From CAYXZQ01 sp964469935 (GTDB lineage Archaea; Nanobdellota; Nanobdellia; Woesearchaeales; DSVV01), in NCBI GenBank assembly GCA_964469935.1, contig CAYXZQ010000016.1, forward strand, positions 1 through 35,997: 35,997 bases of DNA, in the 5' to 3' direction. This document shows positions 1 to 8,416 of the stretch, one piece after another. The stretch's first letter is position 1. Each line of letters starts with the position of its first letter. The notes beneath the pieces were generated by a model. It ran no database searches, was not told the DNA's origin, and was given only the letters and a program-made list of their open reading frames with translations. The translations under genes were made by a program, and so were the position numbers.

Positions 1-475
1 TTATATTTTACTAACTATAATACACATTTTATTTACCTATATTATAACATATTACAATACTTATATTTGATGATTCTTAATTAGATCTGGATAAAAAAGA
101 TTAAAATACAATAAATAATCCAATCTATATTACTTAGAAATATACTTATTTTAATTCTTTATTAAAACTATATTAAATAACTTATAAAAAGCATTGATAA
201 ACTACTTAATCATTCTTAAATTACATATATTTATACTTATTTAATTTAATCTCAATATACATATTTAAAATATTAAGATAAAACATATTTTATATCTTAT
301 TAATTAACTTATTAAAATACTATTAATATTCCATACAAATATTCTCAATCAAAAACATATAAATATACTTATTTAATTACATATTCATTCTTAAAAACAT
401 TATAAAAATACTTATATTAAATATTATAATGATAATTATTTTTATACATATTAACAATATGTCAAAGAAAAAATT
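1..475. other. AT-rich gene-free region with short direct repeats
   Basis: No credible gene is visible on either strand, and the composition is overwhelmingly A+T, unlike the rest of the window. Short words recur: TATACTTATTTAATT-like copies at about 141-157, 232-246 and 364-378; CATTCTTAAA at 211-220 and 386-395; ATTACATAT at 220-228 and 376-384. It lies just beyond the 3' end of the CTP synthase gene. It could be an intergenic or origin-like AT-rich element, a scaffold-edge region, or degenerate DNA. The sequence alone does not decide. Confidence 0.5.
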
Positions 476-2092
476 TCACTTCGATGCTGCCTTTATCAGC
501 CCGTCGAACAGCGGGTGCGGAGAGAGCGGCCTTGACTTGAATTCAGGATGGCCCTGCGTAGCGACGAAGAACTTCCTGTCAGGCAGCTCGATGAACTCCA
601 TGAGCCTCCTGTCAGGCGACCTGCCTGAGAACACCAGCCCCCCTTTCTCAAGCGCAGGGATGAATTCGGGATTGACCTCGTACCTGTGCCTGTGGCGCTC
701 GGAAATGTCCTTTTTGCCGTATAATTTGAACACTTTCGTGCCAGGCTTGAGTACAGCCTTCCATTCGCCGAGCCTCATCGTGGCGCCGTAATCAGAGAAT
801 TTCATGTGCTTGACCTGCTCGGGCAGGATGTCGATTACAGGGTATTTAGTGTCCTTGTCATTCTCCGTCGTGTTTGCGCCCTTGAGATTGCAGACACTTC
901 GGGCATATTCAACAACGGCGAGCTGGAGCCCGTAGCAGAGCCCGAGGAAGGGGATGTCTTTCTCCCTTGCGTATTTGATGGCAATTATCTTGCCTTCAAC
1001 TCCGCTCGTCCCGAATCCCCCTGGGACTATGAGGGCATCCACATTGTCCAGCATCTTCACCTTGGAAGGGTCTCTCTCGAATACCTTGGAATTTATCCAG
1101 CGGATGTCAGGCTTGACCCTGTTTTTGAAGCAGGCATGCTTCACTGCCTCGAGAACCGATATGTAGGAGTCCTCGAGGGAGAAATCGCCTGTGTCGAAAT
1201 ATTTCCCGACGATCCCTATCTTCACGCTCTTCTTGAGCCCATGCATGTCCTCTATGAATTTTCTCCATTTCTTCAGCTCACCGTTCTGCTTGTATTTCAG
1301 GTTGAAAAGCTCCAGTATCTCCTTGTCCAGGTTCTGGTCTGCAAAGACAATCGGCTCTTCGTATATCGATTCCAGGTCGGGTGCTGAGAATATCCTGTCC
1401 GAGGGGATGTTGCACGTGAACGAAATCGTCTTCTTCCTCGGCTCGTCAAGGGGCTGCTCAGCCCGTCCTATGACGAAATCAGGATGGATGCCGATGGCAA
1501 AGGCATTTAGTATCGAGTGCTGGGCCGGCTTTGTCTTCATCTCCCCTATGTGCTTCGGGATGGGAAGATAGACAACGTGCACGAAGACGACCTCGTCGCC
1601 GTCGAGCTTCATCTGCCTTGCAGCCTCCATGAAGAGAATGTTCTGGTAGTCTCCGACAGTCCCCCCAATCTCGACCAGGCAGAAATCCACGCCAGTCCTC
1701 TTTGCGGTCTCGCGGATCCTCCTCTTTATCTCCTCCGGGATATGGGGCATGACCTCCACGTCCTCGCCGAGGTATTCTCCTGCCCTCTCCTTGGTTATCA
1801 CCTTTAGATATACCTGGCCTGTGGTTATGTTATGGTCCTTGTGGAGATTTATGTTGAGAAAGCGCTCGTAATTGCCCAGGTCCTGGTCTATCTCGCCCCC
1901 GTCCTCTGTGACGAAGACCTCGCCGTGCTCAGTGGGCCTTATTGTCCCTGCGTCGATGTTGATGTACGGGTCGATCTTGATTGCCGTGACCTTGTATCCC
2001 TGCATCTGGAGAAGCTTGCCGATGGATGCAGTGACCACTCCTTTCCCTAGACCGGAAAGCACTCCGCCTGTGACTACGATGTATTTTGTCAT
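476..2092 (-). CDS. pyrG: CTP synthase (glutamine hydrolysing)
   Basis: Makes CTP from UTP, ATP and glutamine, the last step of de novo pyrimidine nucleotide synthesis in the cytosol. The 538-residue product has the usual full length. The N-terminal amidoligase domain begins with the highly conserved KYIVVTGGVLSGLGKG ATP-binding segment and contains IKIDPYINIDAGT. The C-terminal class I glutamine amidotransferase domain has the nucleophile motif GLCYGLQ and the His/Glu pair in GHPEF near the end. The ATG start is supported by a TATA-like box at 2131-2138, which predicts a short leader. It is transcribed divergently from the rhomboid gene. No anomaly is visible. Confidence 0.98.
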   Translation of the reverse strand: MTKYIVVTGGVLSGLGKGVVTASIGKLLQMQGYKVTAIKIDPYINIDAGTIRPTEHGEVFVTEDGGEIDQDLGNYERFLNINLHKDHNITTGQVYLKVITKERAGEYLGEDVEVMPHIPEEIKRRIRETAKRTGVDFCLVEIGGTVGDYQNILFMEAARQMKLDGDEVVFVHVVYLPIPKHIGEMKTKPAQHSILNAFAIGIHPDFVIGRAEQPLDEPRKKTISFTCNIPSDRIFSAPDLESIYEEPIVFADQNLDKEILELFNLKYKQNGELKKWRKFIEDMHGLKKSVKIGIVGKYFDTGDFSLEDSYISVLEAVKHACFKNRVKPDIRWINSKVFERDPSKVKMLDNVDALIVPGGFGTSGVEGKIIAIKYAREKDIPFLGLCYGLQLAVVEYARSVCNLKGANTTENDKDTKYPVIDILPEQVKHMKFSDYGATMRLGEWKAVLKPGTKVFKLYGKKDISERHRHRYEVNPEFIPALEKGGLVFSGRSPDRRLMEFIELPDRKFFVATQGHPEFKSRPLSPHPLFDGLIKAASK

Positions 2093-2127
2093 GACTGAAA
2101 ATCCCCCTCGGTTTTCATACCTTGCCG

Positions 2128-2139
2128 TTATATATAAAT
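2128..2139 (-). promoter_or_regulatory. TATA box for CTP synthase gene
   Basis: The minus-strand sequence ATTTATATATAA is centred about 42 bp upstream of the pyrG ATG. It fits an archaeal TATA box giving a leader of roughly 16 nt. Confidence 0.55.
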
Positions 2140-2195
2140 GTTTTGTAACTCAAAGATATATGTCAAGAACATTATTTCATATGCCTAAAAGCAAA

Positions 2196-2205
2196 CTTTT
2201 AAAAG
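2196..2205 (+). promoter_or_regulatory. TATA box for rhomboid gene
   Basis: CTTTTAAAAG is centred about 27 bp before the ATG at 2228. A leaderless transcript starting at or next to the start codon is expected. Confidence 0.5.
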
Positions 2206-2227
2206 CCCTCCGGCATATCGTCTCAAT

Positions 2228-2851
2228 ATGGCAAAAAGGAGGATGTCCGCAACCCTGGTCCTGGTCGCGCTCAACATAATCATCTTCATTTTCCAGGTCG
2301 CGACGAAGAACTCGTTCACAGAGACGTTCGTCGTCCACAAGGGCGACCTCTTCACAGCGCCCTGGACCCTTGTCACATCGATGTTCCTCCATGCCAATAT
2401 CCTGCACATCTTCATCAACATGTGGGTGCTCTTCATGTTCGGCATGGTTGTCGAGCAGAGGATAGGGACTAAGAGGTTTGTCTTCATCTACATGGTATCA
2501 GGCATCCTCGCATCGATCGCATCAAGCCTTATCTATCCTGCTGCTCTCGGGGCAAGCGGCGCGATAATGGGCATACTCGGCGTGGCCATTATCCTCATGC
2601 CCGACCTCAGGGTCATTCTTGTCATAATCCCCATGTCGCTCAGGACAGCAGGCATAATTCTCGCCCTTTCTGACATCTTCGGCATCCTTCCTGGTGTCGC
2701 TCATGCAGCGCACCTCGCAGGCCTCGCATCCGGCCTTCTCTACGGCCTGCTTCTCAAGGACAAGAGGAAGAAGTTCGACAGGAAGTTCCATTCAAAGACA
2801 TACATGGACCATGACGACATCGAGGAATTCATAAGGAGCGGAAGGATCTAG
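2228..2851 (+). CDS. Rhomboid family intramembrane serine protease
   Basis: A polytopic membrane protease of 207 residues, close to the minimal six-helix rhomboid core. The nucleophile is Ser110 in GASGA. The HxxxN element (His60, Asn64) that helps form the oxyanion hole is in the second hydrophobic helix, and the catalytic His is probably His162 in AHLAG. All catalytic features are present, so it is probably active. Substrates are unknown. The C-terminal tail is charged and probably cytoplasmic. A TATA box 27 bp upstream suggests a leaderless mRNA. A T8 run at 2873-2880, just past the stop, may serve as terminator. Confidence 0.93.
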   Translation: MAKRRMSATLVLVALNIIIFIFQVATKNSFTETFVVHKGDLFTAPWTLVTSMFLHANILHIFINMWVLFMFGMVVEQRIGTKRFVFIYMVSGILASIASSLIYPAALGASGAIMGILGVAIILMPDLRVILVIIPMSLRTAGIILALSDIFGILPGVAHAAHLAGLASGLLYGLLLKDKRKKFDRKFHSKTYMDHDDIEEFIRSGRI

Positions 2852-2862
2852 CCTGTTGTTGC

Positions 2863-3162
2863 CTAACGGCGCTTTTTTTTCTTGTAGTGTATGTATTCGC
2901 TTGTCATAGCGAAGGGATTCTCTGAAGCCCGGAGCCTGGCGATGTAGATGGTGTATCCAGCCCGCAAACAGTCCATTGAATTCTTCTTGCCGTTCCTGAT
3001 GCTCTCAAGCATCTCTTTTGCGCCCATGTAGCTGCCGTTCACCCGGACCATATACGGCTCGTGTCTCTCCCATTGCTCTTGGAGAGCGATATGTTCAAGC
3101 AAGTCTGTAATATCTCTGGTGAATGATTTTATTAACTGATCTTCAGCATCTTCCTTGTTCAT
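2863..3162 (-). CDS. Small hypothetical protein
   Basis: I do not recognise this 99-residue protein. It is hydrophilic, with an acidic helical N-terminal half and a strongly basic C-terminus ending in KKKKRR. There are no membrane segments. The start is supported by a TATA-like box (minus-strand TCTTTATATTT, 3184-3194) centred about 26 bp upstream of the ATG, which fits a leaderless transcript. It converges with the rhomboid gene. Function is unknown. Confidence 0.6.
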   Translation of the reverse strand: MNKEDAEDQLIKSFTRDITDLLEHIALQEQWERHEPYMVRVNGSYMGAKEMLESIRNGKKNSMDCLRAGYTIYIARLRASENPFAMTSEYIHYKKKKRR

Positions 3163-3225
3163 GCAGTGTGAGAATCGTTTTTCAAATATAAAGATTTCTG
3201 TATTTATTATCCTATAGTGATTACT

Positions 3226-3723
3226 TCAGTATTGGCCAGCCCTCTGCTCAAACCTCTTCAGCACAAGGTTCTTGCCCTGCCATTCCATGACGCTCTCGAA
3301 ATACACCCCTTCGCTGTTCAGGATCATCTTCCTTATCATCTCGATATCGCTCGGCACTATCTTCTCCTTCATGGTATCCAGCTCACCTGGCTCGAACCAC
3401 CTTGCCTCTCCTGCCTCGTGCCTGGTAATGTTGTCCGACCTAGGCCTCATCCGACAGAGATGCAGGATGAAATGAGCAGTAATTTCAGAGCCTGTAATCA
3501 GATGCTCTGATATTAATCCTAGGTATGAGATGAAATCAGCATCGATGCCTGTCTCTTCGCGGAGCTCCCTTTCAGCAGCATCTGAAAGGTGCTCATCCTG
3601 CTCTATCTTCCCGCCAGGAAGGGCCCAGTATCCGATGAAATCCCCTTTGGAGCGCTTTATCAGAAGTATCCTGCTGCCTGAGACTGCTGCGCAGACTGCG
3701 ACAGGCATGGGTCTATTTGCCAT
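3226..3723 (-). CDS. Nudix hydrolase
   Basis: A 165-residue Nudix protein that hydrolyses a nucleoside diphosphate linked to another group; the substrate cannot be read from the sequence. A complete Nudix box starts at the glycine of GGKIEQDE (about residue 38) and continues through RELREETGI, matching GX5EX7REUXEEXGU. It follows the MscS gene by 18 bp on the same strand, so the PRC-barrel, MscS and Nudix genes may be co-transcribed. No clear promoter of its own was seen. Confidence 0.93.
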   Translation of the reverse strand: MANRPMPVAVCAAVSGSRILLIKRSKGDFIGYWALPGGKIEQDEHLSDAAERELREETGIDADFISYLGLISEHLITGSEITAHFILHLCRMRPRSDNITRHEAGEARWFEPGELDTMKEKIVPSDIEMIRKMILNSEGVYFESVMEWQGKNLVLKRFEQRAGQY

Positions 3724-3741
3724 TTGCTAAAAAATAAGCTT

Positions 3742-4797
3742 TCATTTCTGCTTGTTCAGGTAGATTGTCCGTGTAGGGAAGGCCATCTCTATCTTCTTCT
3801 TCTCGAAGGCCTCCTTTATCTGAAGGTTTATGCCCTGCTGGATGTCCATGTAGGCGGTATAGTCGCTCGTGCCTGCATAATACACTATCTCGAATGTCAG
3901 GGCAGAGTCCCCGTAGCTCTTGAAATGCGCCCTGTCGAAATCAGCCAGCTCTATCTTGTCTATTATCCCCTTAACTATCCCTGGAATATCCTTGAGTTTC
4001 TTCGAGCTTGTGTCATAGGTCACGCCTATCGAGAATACGACCCTCCTCCTCTCCATCTTCTTGAAATTGTTGACACGCGCCTCTGTGAGCTCCTTGTTCG
4101 AGACGATGAGCTCCTCGCCCTGGAGTGTCTTGAGCCTTGTCGATTTTATCCCTATCTTCCTGACTTCGCCCATGTCTGTCCCTATCATTATGAAATCCCC
4201 TACGACAAAGGGCTTGTCGAGATAGATCGATATGGATGCGAATATGTCTGCAAGGACGTTCTGCAGGGCGAACGCGATTGCGATTCCGCCGATACCTAGC
4301 CCGGTGAGAAGCGTCGATATGTTGTAGCCGAGGTTTGAGATGATGAAAAGGAAAGCGGTTATCCATAATGTGATCTTTGCTATGACCCCTAGAGCGTCAA
4401 GCATTGAGCTCGCCTCCCGCACGCCCCCTTCCTTCTCTGCCTTCCTGTGAATCATGTACTCGATGAGCTTCTGCAGGGCCTTGCCCACATAGTATGTGAT
4501 GACTATGAGAAGGATGTATTCCACCACCCGGCTTATGACTGCCGGAACAGTTATGATCCTGAATGAAATATAGAGGGATACGAACACAAAGAAGGGCCAT
4601 CTGACATCGACTATTGCCAGGACAATGTCATCAAGCCTCGTCTCAGTCTTTTCAGAGAATTTCCTGAGCCTGATGAGGACTATCTGCTTGAAAATCTTCA
4701 GCAGGAGGACGCTTACGATAAATACGGATGCCGCAATTATGTAATCATTCACTGTGTTGCCCATGTACATGTTCCCGAGAATGTCTGCAAAGGCCAT
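3742..4797 (-). CDS. MscS-family mechanosensitive ion channel
   Basis: A membrane channel that releases solutes upon hypo-osmotic shock (family knowledge). The visible 351 residues begin with three or four hydrophobic helices, followed by the pore helix and beta-domain region with GIGGIAIAFALQNVLADI and PFVVGDFI, both diagnostic of MscS. The C-terminal alpha/beta domain is complete. The first visible ATG (4795-4797) directly abuts the scaffold gap, so the true start may lie inside the gap. A reading frame that runs through the Ns into the PRC-barrel gene is an artefact of the gap length. Confidence 0.88.
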   Translation of the reverse strand: MAFADILGNMYMGNTVNDYIIAASVFIVSVLLLKIFKQIVLIRLRKFSEKTETRLDDIVLAIVDVRWPFFVFVSLYISFRIITVPAVISRVVEYILLIVITYYVGKALQKLIEYMIHRKAEKEGGVREASSMLDALGVIAKITLWITAFLFIISNLGYNISTLLTGLGIGGIAIAFALQNVLADIFASISIYLDKPFVVGDFIMIGTDMGEVRKIGIKSTRLKTLQGEELIVSNKELTEARVNNFKKMERRRVVFSIGVTYDTSSKKLKDIPGIVKGIIDKIELADFDRAHFKSYGDSALTFEIVYYAGTSDYTAYMDIQQGINLQIKEAFEKKKIEMAFPTRTIYLNKQK

Positions 4798-4897
4798 NNN
4801 NNNNNNNNNNNNNNNNNNNNNNNNNNNNNNNNNNNNNNNNNNNNNNNNNNNNNNNNNNNNNNNNNNNNNNNNNNNNNNNNNNNNNNNNNNNNNNNNN
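4798..4897. other. Scaffold gap (100 N)
   Basis: A run of exactly 100 N, the conventional placeholder for a gap of unknown size. It lies between the MscS gene and the PRC-barrel gene. The real sequence may contain the end of one, the start of the other, and possibly more. Confidence 0.97.
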
Positions 4898-5172
4898 GCT
4901 GCCGAGTCGTCCTCCTCAGGGTTGTAGCTCGGGACAGCTGACTTGGATATTATCATTATGTCACCTATGCTCTTGACGAGCTGGTGCGGGACTATGACGC
5001 CCTTTGCGCTTCCAAGTATCCTGTTCAGGTAGGAGTTCCTTGTCGACTTGATCCTCCACCCGAAGACCTTGTTCTGGGTGACGATGGATTCCTCGACATC
5101 TCCGAAATATTCCCCTGAGTCAGTGAAAACCTTCATGTCGTATGTCTCTGTGATATGTTTCATGTTCAGCAT
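4898..5172 (-). CDS. PRC-barrel domain protein (3' end in gap)
   Basis: The visible 91 residues form a PRC-barrel-like beta domain, a small fold found in RNA-processing and photosynthetic-complex proteins and as stand-alone archaeal proteins of about 80-100 residues. The pattern includes VFTDSGEYFGDVEE and the later GVIVPHQLVKSIGDIMII. The C-terminus (acidic NPEEDDSA) is close to where such proteins end, but the stop is in the gap. The first of two nearby ATGs is chosen because GGAGGT lies 7 nt upstream of it. A TATA-like element at 5208-5224 lies further upstream. Confidence 0.72.
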
Positions 5173-5273
5173 GTTCAGACCTCCGTGAAATTGCGTATGT
5201 TTGATAAAATATTAAAGTATATAAATTTTTCTGTAGTGACAAAACAGGCCAATCAGACGGACAGGGCGGAAAG

Positions 5274-6020
5274 ATGAGCGAAATTACCATAATAGGGACA
5301 TCGCATATCGCGAAGGAGAGCATCAGGAAGGTAAGAAAGACCATAAAAGAGAAGAAGCCTGATGTAGTCGCAGTAGAGCTCGACACGAAAAGGTACTATG
5401 CCCTCACGCATGCGCCCCAGCCCCAGAGGTTCTCTTTCTACAACATATCAAGGGTCGGGCTCAAGGGCTACCTGTTCGCTGTCATCGGCTCCTGGGTGTC
5501 AAAGAAGCTTGGCAGGATGGTGGGTGTCGAGCCCGGCGACGAGATGAAGGAAGCAATCAGCACGGCAAAGAAGGAGGGCATCAAGATCGCCCTCATCGAC
5601 CAGGACATTGAGGTGACGCTTGCAAGGTTCTCGAGATACCTCACATGGAAAGAGAGATGGAGGATTGCAGCTGACGTGTTCAGGGGCATCTTCTTCGGGA
5701 AGAGGGAGATGCAGAGATACGGGATATCAGACATCGACCTGAGCAAGGTCCCGCCTGATGTCCTGATAGAGAAGATGATGGGGATGCTGGAAGAGAGATA
5801 TCCGTCGATCTACAGGGTTCTTGTCCACGAGAGGAACGTCTACATGGCTGCAAGGCTCTCAGGGCTGGCTGCCCAGGGCATGGACGTCGTCGCAGTCGTC
5901 GGCGCAGGCCATGTCAAGGGAATCAGGGAGCTCATATCCATGCCCTCGTACTCATACAGCTTCGACTATTCAGGCCAGGAAGAGCAGACAGTGGGAATCG
6001 ACGGGTTCTCGACTGTCTGA
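5274..6020 (+). CDS. TraB/PrgY/GumN family protein
   Basis: A 248-residue TraB-family protein. The family is found in all three domains and is related to TIKI-type metal-dependent proteases; activity in archaea is not established. Hallmarks are GTSHIAKES near the N-terminus, the VELD motif in the first strand-turn, ERNVYMA, and GAGHVKGI near the C-terminus. The His and Glu residues used for metal binding by relatives are kept. The TATA-like segment near 5217-5226 is shared with the divergent PRC-barrel gene. The leader contains a weak purine-rich site just before the ATG. Confidence 0.85.
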   Translation: MSEITIIGTSHIAKESIRKVRKTIKEKKPDVVAVELDTKRYYALTHAPQPQRFSFYNISRVGLKGYLFAVIGSWVSKKLGRMVGVEPGDEMKEAISTAKKEGIKIALIDQDIEVTLARFSRYLTWKERWRIAADVFRGIFFGKREMQRYGISDIDLSKVPPDVLIEKMMGMLEERYPSIYRVLVHERNVYMAARLSGLAAQGMDVVAVVGAGHVKGIRELISMPSYSYSFDYSGQEEQTVGIDGFSTV

Positions 6021-6063
6021 AACCTGATTGACCGCAGCCTTGGGCCCGTCCTCAAAAACCAAA

Positions 6064-6075
6064 ATATTTATATAC
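6064..6075 (+). promoter_or_regulatory. TATA box for the S2P-like gene
   Basis: ATATTTATATAC is centred about 28 bp upstream of the ATG at 6098, consistent with a leaderless transcript. Confidence 0.5.
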
Positions 6076-6097
6076 GTCTCTCCTGATAAATCCATCC

Positions 6098-6829
6098 ATG
6101 GGCGAATTGGCTTTCAGGATAAAGAGGTTCTACCGCTGGGAACCCAGGGAACTTCGGGACATCTGGCTCTCCATCCTCGGGATAACATTCATCTTCGCCT
6201 TCAATGACGGAAGGGCGACATTCAACCTGGCTCTCTGGATTGTCAATTTTCTCATGACAGCAGTGATTGTCGCTGTCAGCTTCTTCGCCTACGACGGGGC
6301 CATGAAGGTCGCTGCTCTCCAGCAGGGCTACCGGGCAGAGTACAGGATGTGGCCGACAGGCCTAGGCCTGGGGATAATCGTCACGCTTCTTACAGGAGGA
6401 AAATTCCCGCTCGTGCTTGCAGGAGGCCTCTTCCTTCACCATCATATGATTCTCAGGCTGGGCAAGTTCAGGTACGGCATCAACAGGATTGCCTATGGCA
6501 CGATTGCCGCTGCCGGGCCTTTCGCACATCTCATCCTGATGACAATTGCCCTGGCATTTTCAAGACAGTTCCACCTGCTTCCCGCGTTCTTCGATTATGT
6601 CGCAAAGATCAACGGCATCCTGATAATATACAACCTGCTTCCAATCCCGAGGACCAACGGGATACACATATTCTTCATGTCAAGGCTTTCATACGTGTTC
6701 ATAGCTGCGACCCTGGCAGGCTATGTCCTGCTTTCGCTTGCAGGCATCTACTCATGGATAATCGCTTTCATAATCGGTGCCGCATGCTGGTTCCTTTGGT
6801 ACTGGTTCATCGAGGGGGGTGGAAATTGA
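6098..6829 (+). CDS. Site-2-protease-like membrane protein lacking catalytic residues
   Basis: A 243-residue polytopic protein that matches the layout of archaeal M50/site-2-protease homologues: a helix where HExxH should be, a following AEYRMWPTGLGLGI segment, an AAAGPFAHLILM helix (as in ALAGPxxN), and the NxxP motif region NLLPIPRTNG. The catalytic residues are replaced: residues 63-70 read FAYDGAMK instead of HExxH, and the usual Asp after NLLPIP is Asn187. It is therefore probably a non-proteolytic relative, perhaps binding or chaperoning membrane substrates (inference). Its stop overlaps the start of the next membrane gene, so the two are likely coupled. Confidence 0.72.
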   Translation: MGELAFRIKRFYRWEPRELRDIWLSILGITFIFAFNDGRATFNLALWIVNFLMTAVIVAVSFFAYDGAMKVAALQQGYRAEYRMWPTGLGLGIIVTLLTGGKFPLVLAGGLFLHHHMILRLGKFRYGINRIAYGTIAAAGPFAHLILMTIALAFSRQFHLLPAFFDYVAKINGILIIYNLLPIPRTNGIHIFFMSRLSYVFIAATLAGYVLLSLAGIYSWIIAFIIGAACWFLWYWFIEGGGN

Positions 6830-7158
6830 ACAAGAAGGCAGTGAAATGGCTTGATTCATGGGCAGAGACAGCGACAGGCATATTCCTCGTCATAGGGCTC
6901 ATTGTCAGCCTGGTCATCGACTCCGCAATCGTGAGCTATGCAGTGATACTCATCTGCGGGATAATGGTAGGAAGGCTCTATCATCTAAGGAAGAACAAGC
7001 TCGGGTTCCCGTTCTACTTCATCATATTAGGATACCTGGTCGGCTATATCATAGGAAACCTGGTCACCCGCAGGGGATACTGGATAATCATACTCATATT
7101 CTTCGCGATAGGATGCTATGCCGGCGACTACATCATGGAGAAGGGATGGAGCAAGTAG
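6826..7158 (+). CDS. Small multi-helix membrane protein
   Basis: A 110-residue protein with three to four predicted membrane helices and short loops; I do not recognise the family. I place the start at TTG 6826 because it follows a strong GGGGGGTGG ribosome-binding site and its codon overlaps the stop of the preceding gene (TTGA). No ATG start is present near that point in this frame. The tight coupling suggests it works with the site-2-protease-like protein. Confidence 0.65.
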   Translation: MNKKAVKWLDSWAETATGIFLVIGLIVSLVIDSAIVSYAVILICGIMVGRLYHLRKNKLGFPFYFIILGYLVGYIIGNLVTRRGYWIIILIFFAIGCYAGDYIMEKGWSK

Positions 7159-7193
7159 TCTCCCAGACGATGCAATGACGAGCAGAGGACCAT

Positions 7194-8396
7194 CTAGCCG
7201 AGGAACTGCATGGTCGAAAAATCCTTGCCCAGCAGGGACTCGAACTCTTTATCCTTATCCTGGTCCGACGGCGTTATCGAGAGCCTGAAAGAACCGCCCC
7301 TTTCAGATATCTCTGTCGGGCTCTCCCTGACCGACGGAGTCCATCCGAGTATCGCCTCTGTTATGCCCGCTCCGAGGCCCTGGATGTAATTATGCTCCCT
7401 CTTCCCGTCCCCCGGAGGCATAAGTTTCTTGAACTCTGAAAACGGGCAGTTTTCCGCTTTTATGATTATCTCGTCATCTGACCAGCCTGTCACAGAGAAC
7501 GAACCGACGCCTATGAGCTCGGACTGCTCGATCATGGAGTAATAGAGCTCTTTGCTGCTTTTCCTGCCGTACATATGGATATGGTACTCGGTCGATGTCC
7601 TGGACTGGAACTTCCCCATCCCGTAGATCAGCTTCACACCTCTCGCTCCTAGGATTGTCTTGATTGAGGTATGCAGCATTATGAAGCTTGATACAGGCAT
7701 CATAATGACGTTCTTGTTCCAGAGGCTTATCTTCCCTTCGTGGTATGACAATGATTCCAGAAAGGCTCTCCTGACGATTGCCGCCCCCACCATCGGTTTT
7801 TTGGCGCCCTGGCCTGTCAGCTCTTTTATCATGGGGAGCTCATCAAGCCTGGAATGCCTCTTGGCTTCTCCTTTCCTGACCTCGAATACGCAGGAGCCCT
7901 TTCCCTGGGCGATGCACGAGGTCTCGACAGTATCCATGGGGATGCCGGTAAGCCTGCTGAAGAACCCCGACAACATCCCGCATAGATAGCTGTCGACAGG
8001 CTGCTTTGAGGGGCCGAACATCTTGATGAACTGGCCCGCGACAGTCGAATTGACGTTCTTCATCCTGAACAAGGGGGTGTCGAAATTCGTGCTGACCAAC
8101 TCGAACCTGCCGTAACCGAAAGACTCCAGCAGGCCTAAGAATTCCCTGACATTCGTGAGCTTTTTTTCCGCCCTGGACCTAGAGGCGAGGAACCCTGCCT
8201 GAAGCCTCCCTGCATCGTAAAGAAGCTCCCTGAAGAGGTCCCCGAAGATCCTGTAATATATCACGAATATATGAGAAGGGATGAGGATGCAGCCGACATT
8301 CCGGACAAAAATCCTGCCATTATTGAAGATAATAAAATCCTGGACCTCTTGTTTTTTCATCTTGCTGCAATTCAATAGATCTGCAAAATCAATCAA
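7194..8396 (-). CDS. Tandem V4R-domain sensor protein
   Basis: A 400-residue soluble protein with two V4R (4-vinyl-reductase-like) domains, which bind small hydrophobic ligands in relatives. Domain 1 (about 15-175) is canonical, with a GYGRFEL-like strand, GMLSGFFSRLTGIP and the cysteine pair Cys161/Cys169 in ETSCIAQGKGSC. Domain 2 (about 220-365) keeps the fold signature GLGAGITEAILGW but has lost the cysteine pair. It is the last gene of a three-gene operon, 20 bp after the KaiC ATPase gene. V4R-KaiC pairing suggests ligand sensing that controls the ATPase, or the reverse (inference). Confidence 0.82.
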   Translation of the reverse strand: MIDFADLLNCSKMKKQEVQDFIIFNNGRIFVRNVGCILIPSHIFVIYYRIFGDLFRELLYDAGRLQAGFLASRSRAEKKLTNVREFLGLLESFGYGRFELVSTNFDTPLFRMKNVNSTVAGQFIKMFGPSKQPVDSYLCGMLSGFFSRLTGIPMDTVETSCIAQGKGSCVFEVRKGEAKRHSRLDELPMIKELTGQGAKKPMVGAAIVRRAFLESLSYHEGKISLWNKNVIMMPVSSFIMLHTSIKTILGARGVKLIYGMGKFQSRTSTEYHIHMYGRKSSKELYYSMIEQSELIGVGSFSVTGWSDDEIIIKAENCPFSEFKKLMPPGDGKREHNYIQGLGAGITEAILGWTPSVRESPTEISERGGSFRLSITPSDQDKDKEFESLLGKDFSTMQFLG

Positions 8397-8416
8397 TAGG
8401 TATCCTGTGCCTGCCG

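Noticed and set aside
412..463. TTGACA followed by TATAAA on the minus strand near 440-463, a possible sigma-70 promoter
   Set aside because: The spacing is about 13 bp, not 16-18, and the sequence is so AT-rich that such matches are expected by chance. No convincing -35/-10 promoter was found by eye anywhere in the window.
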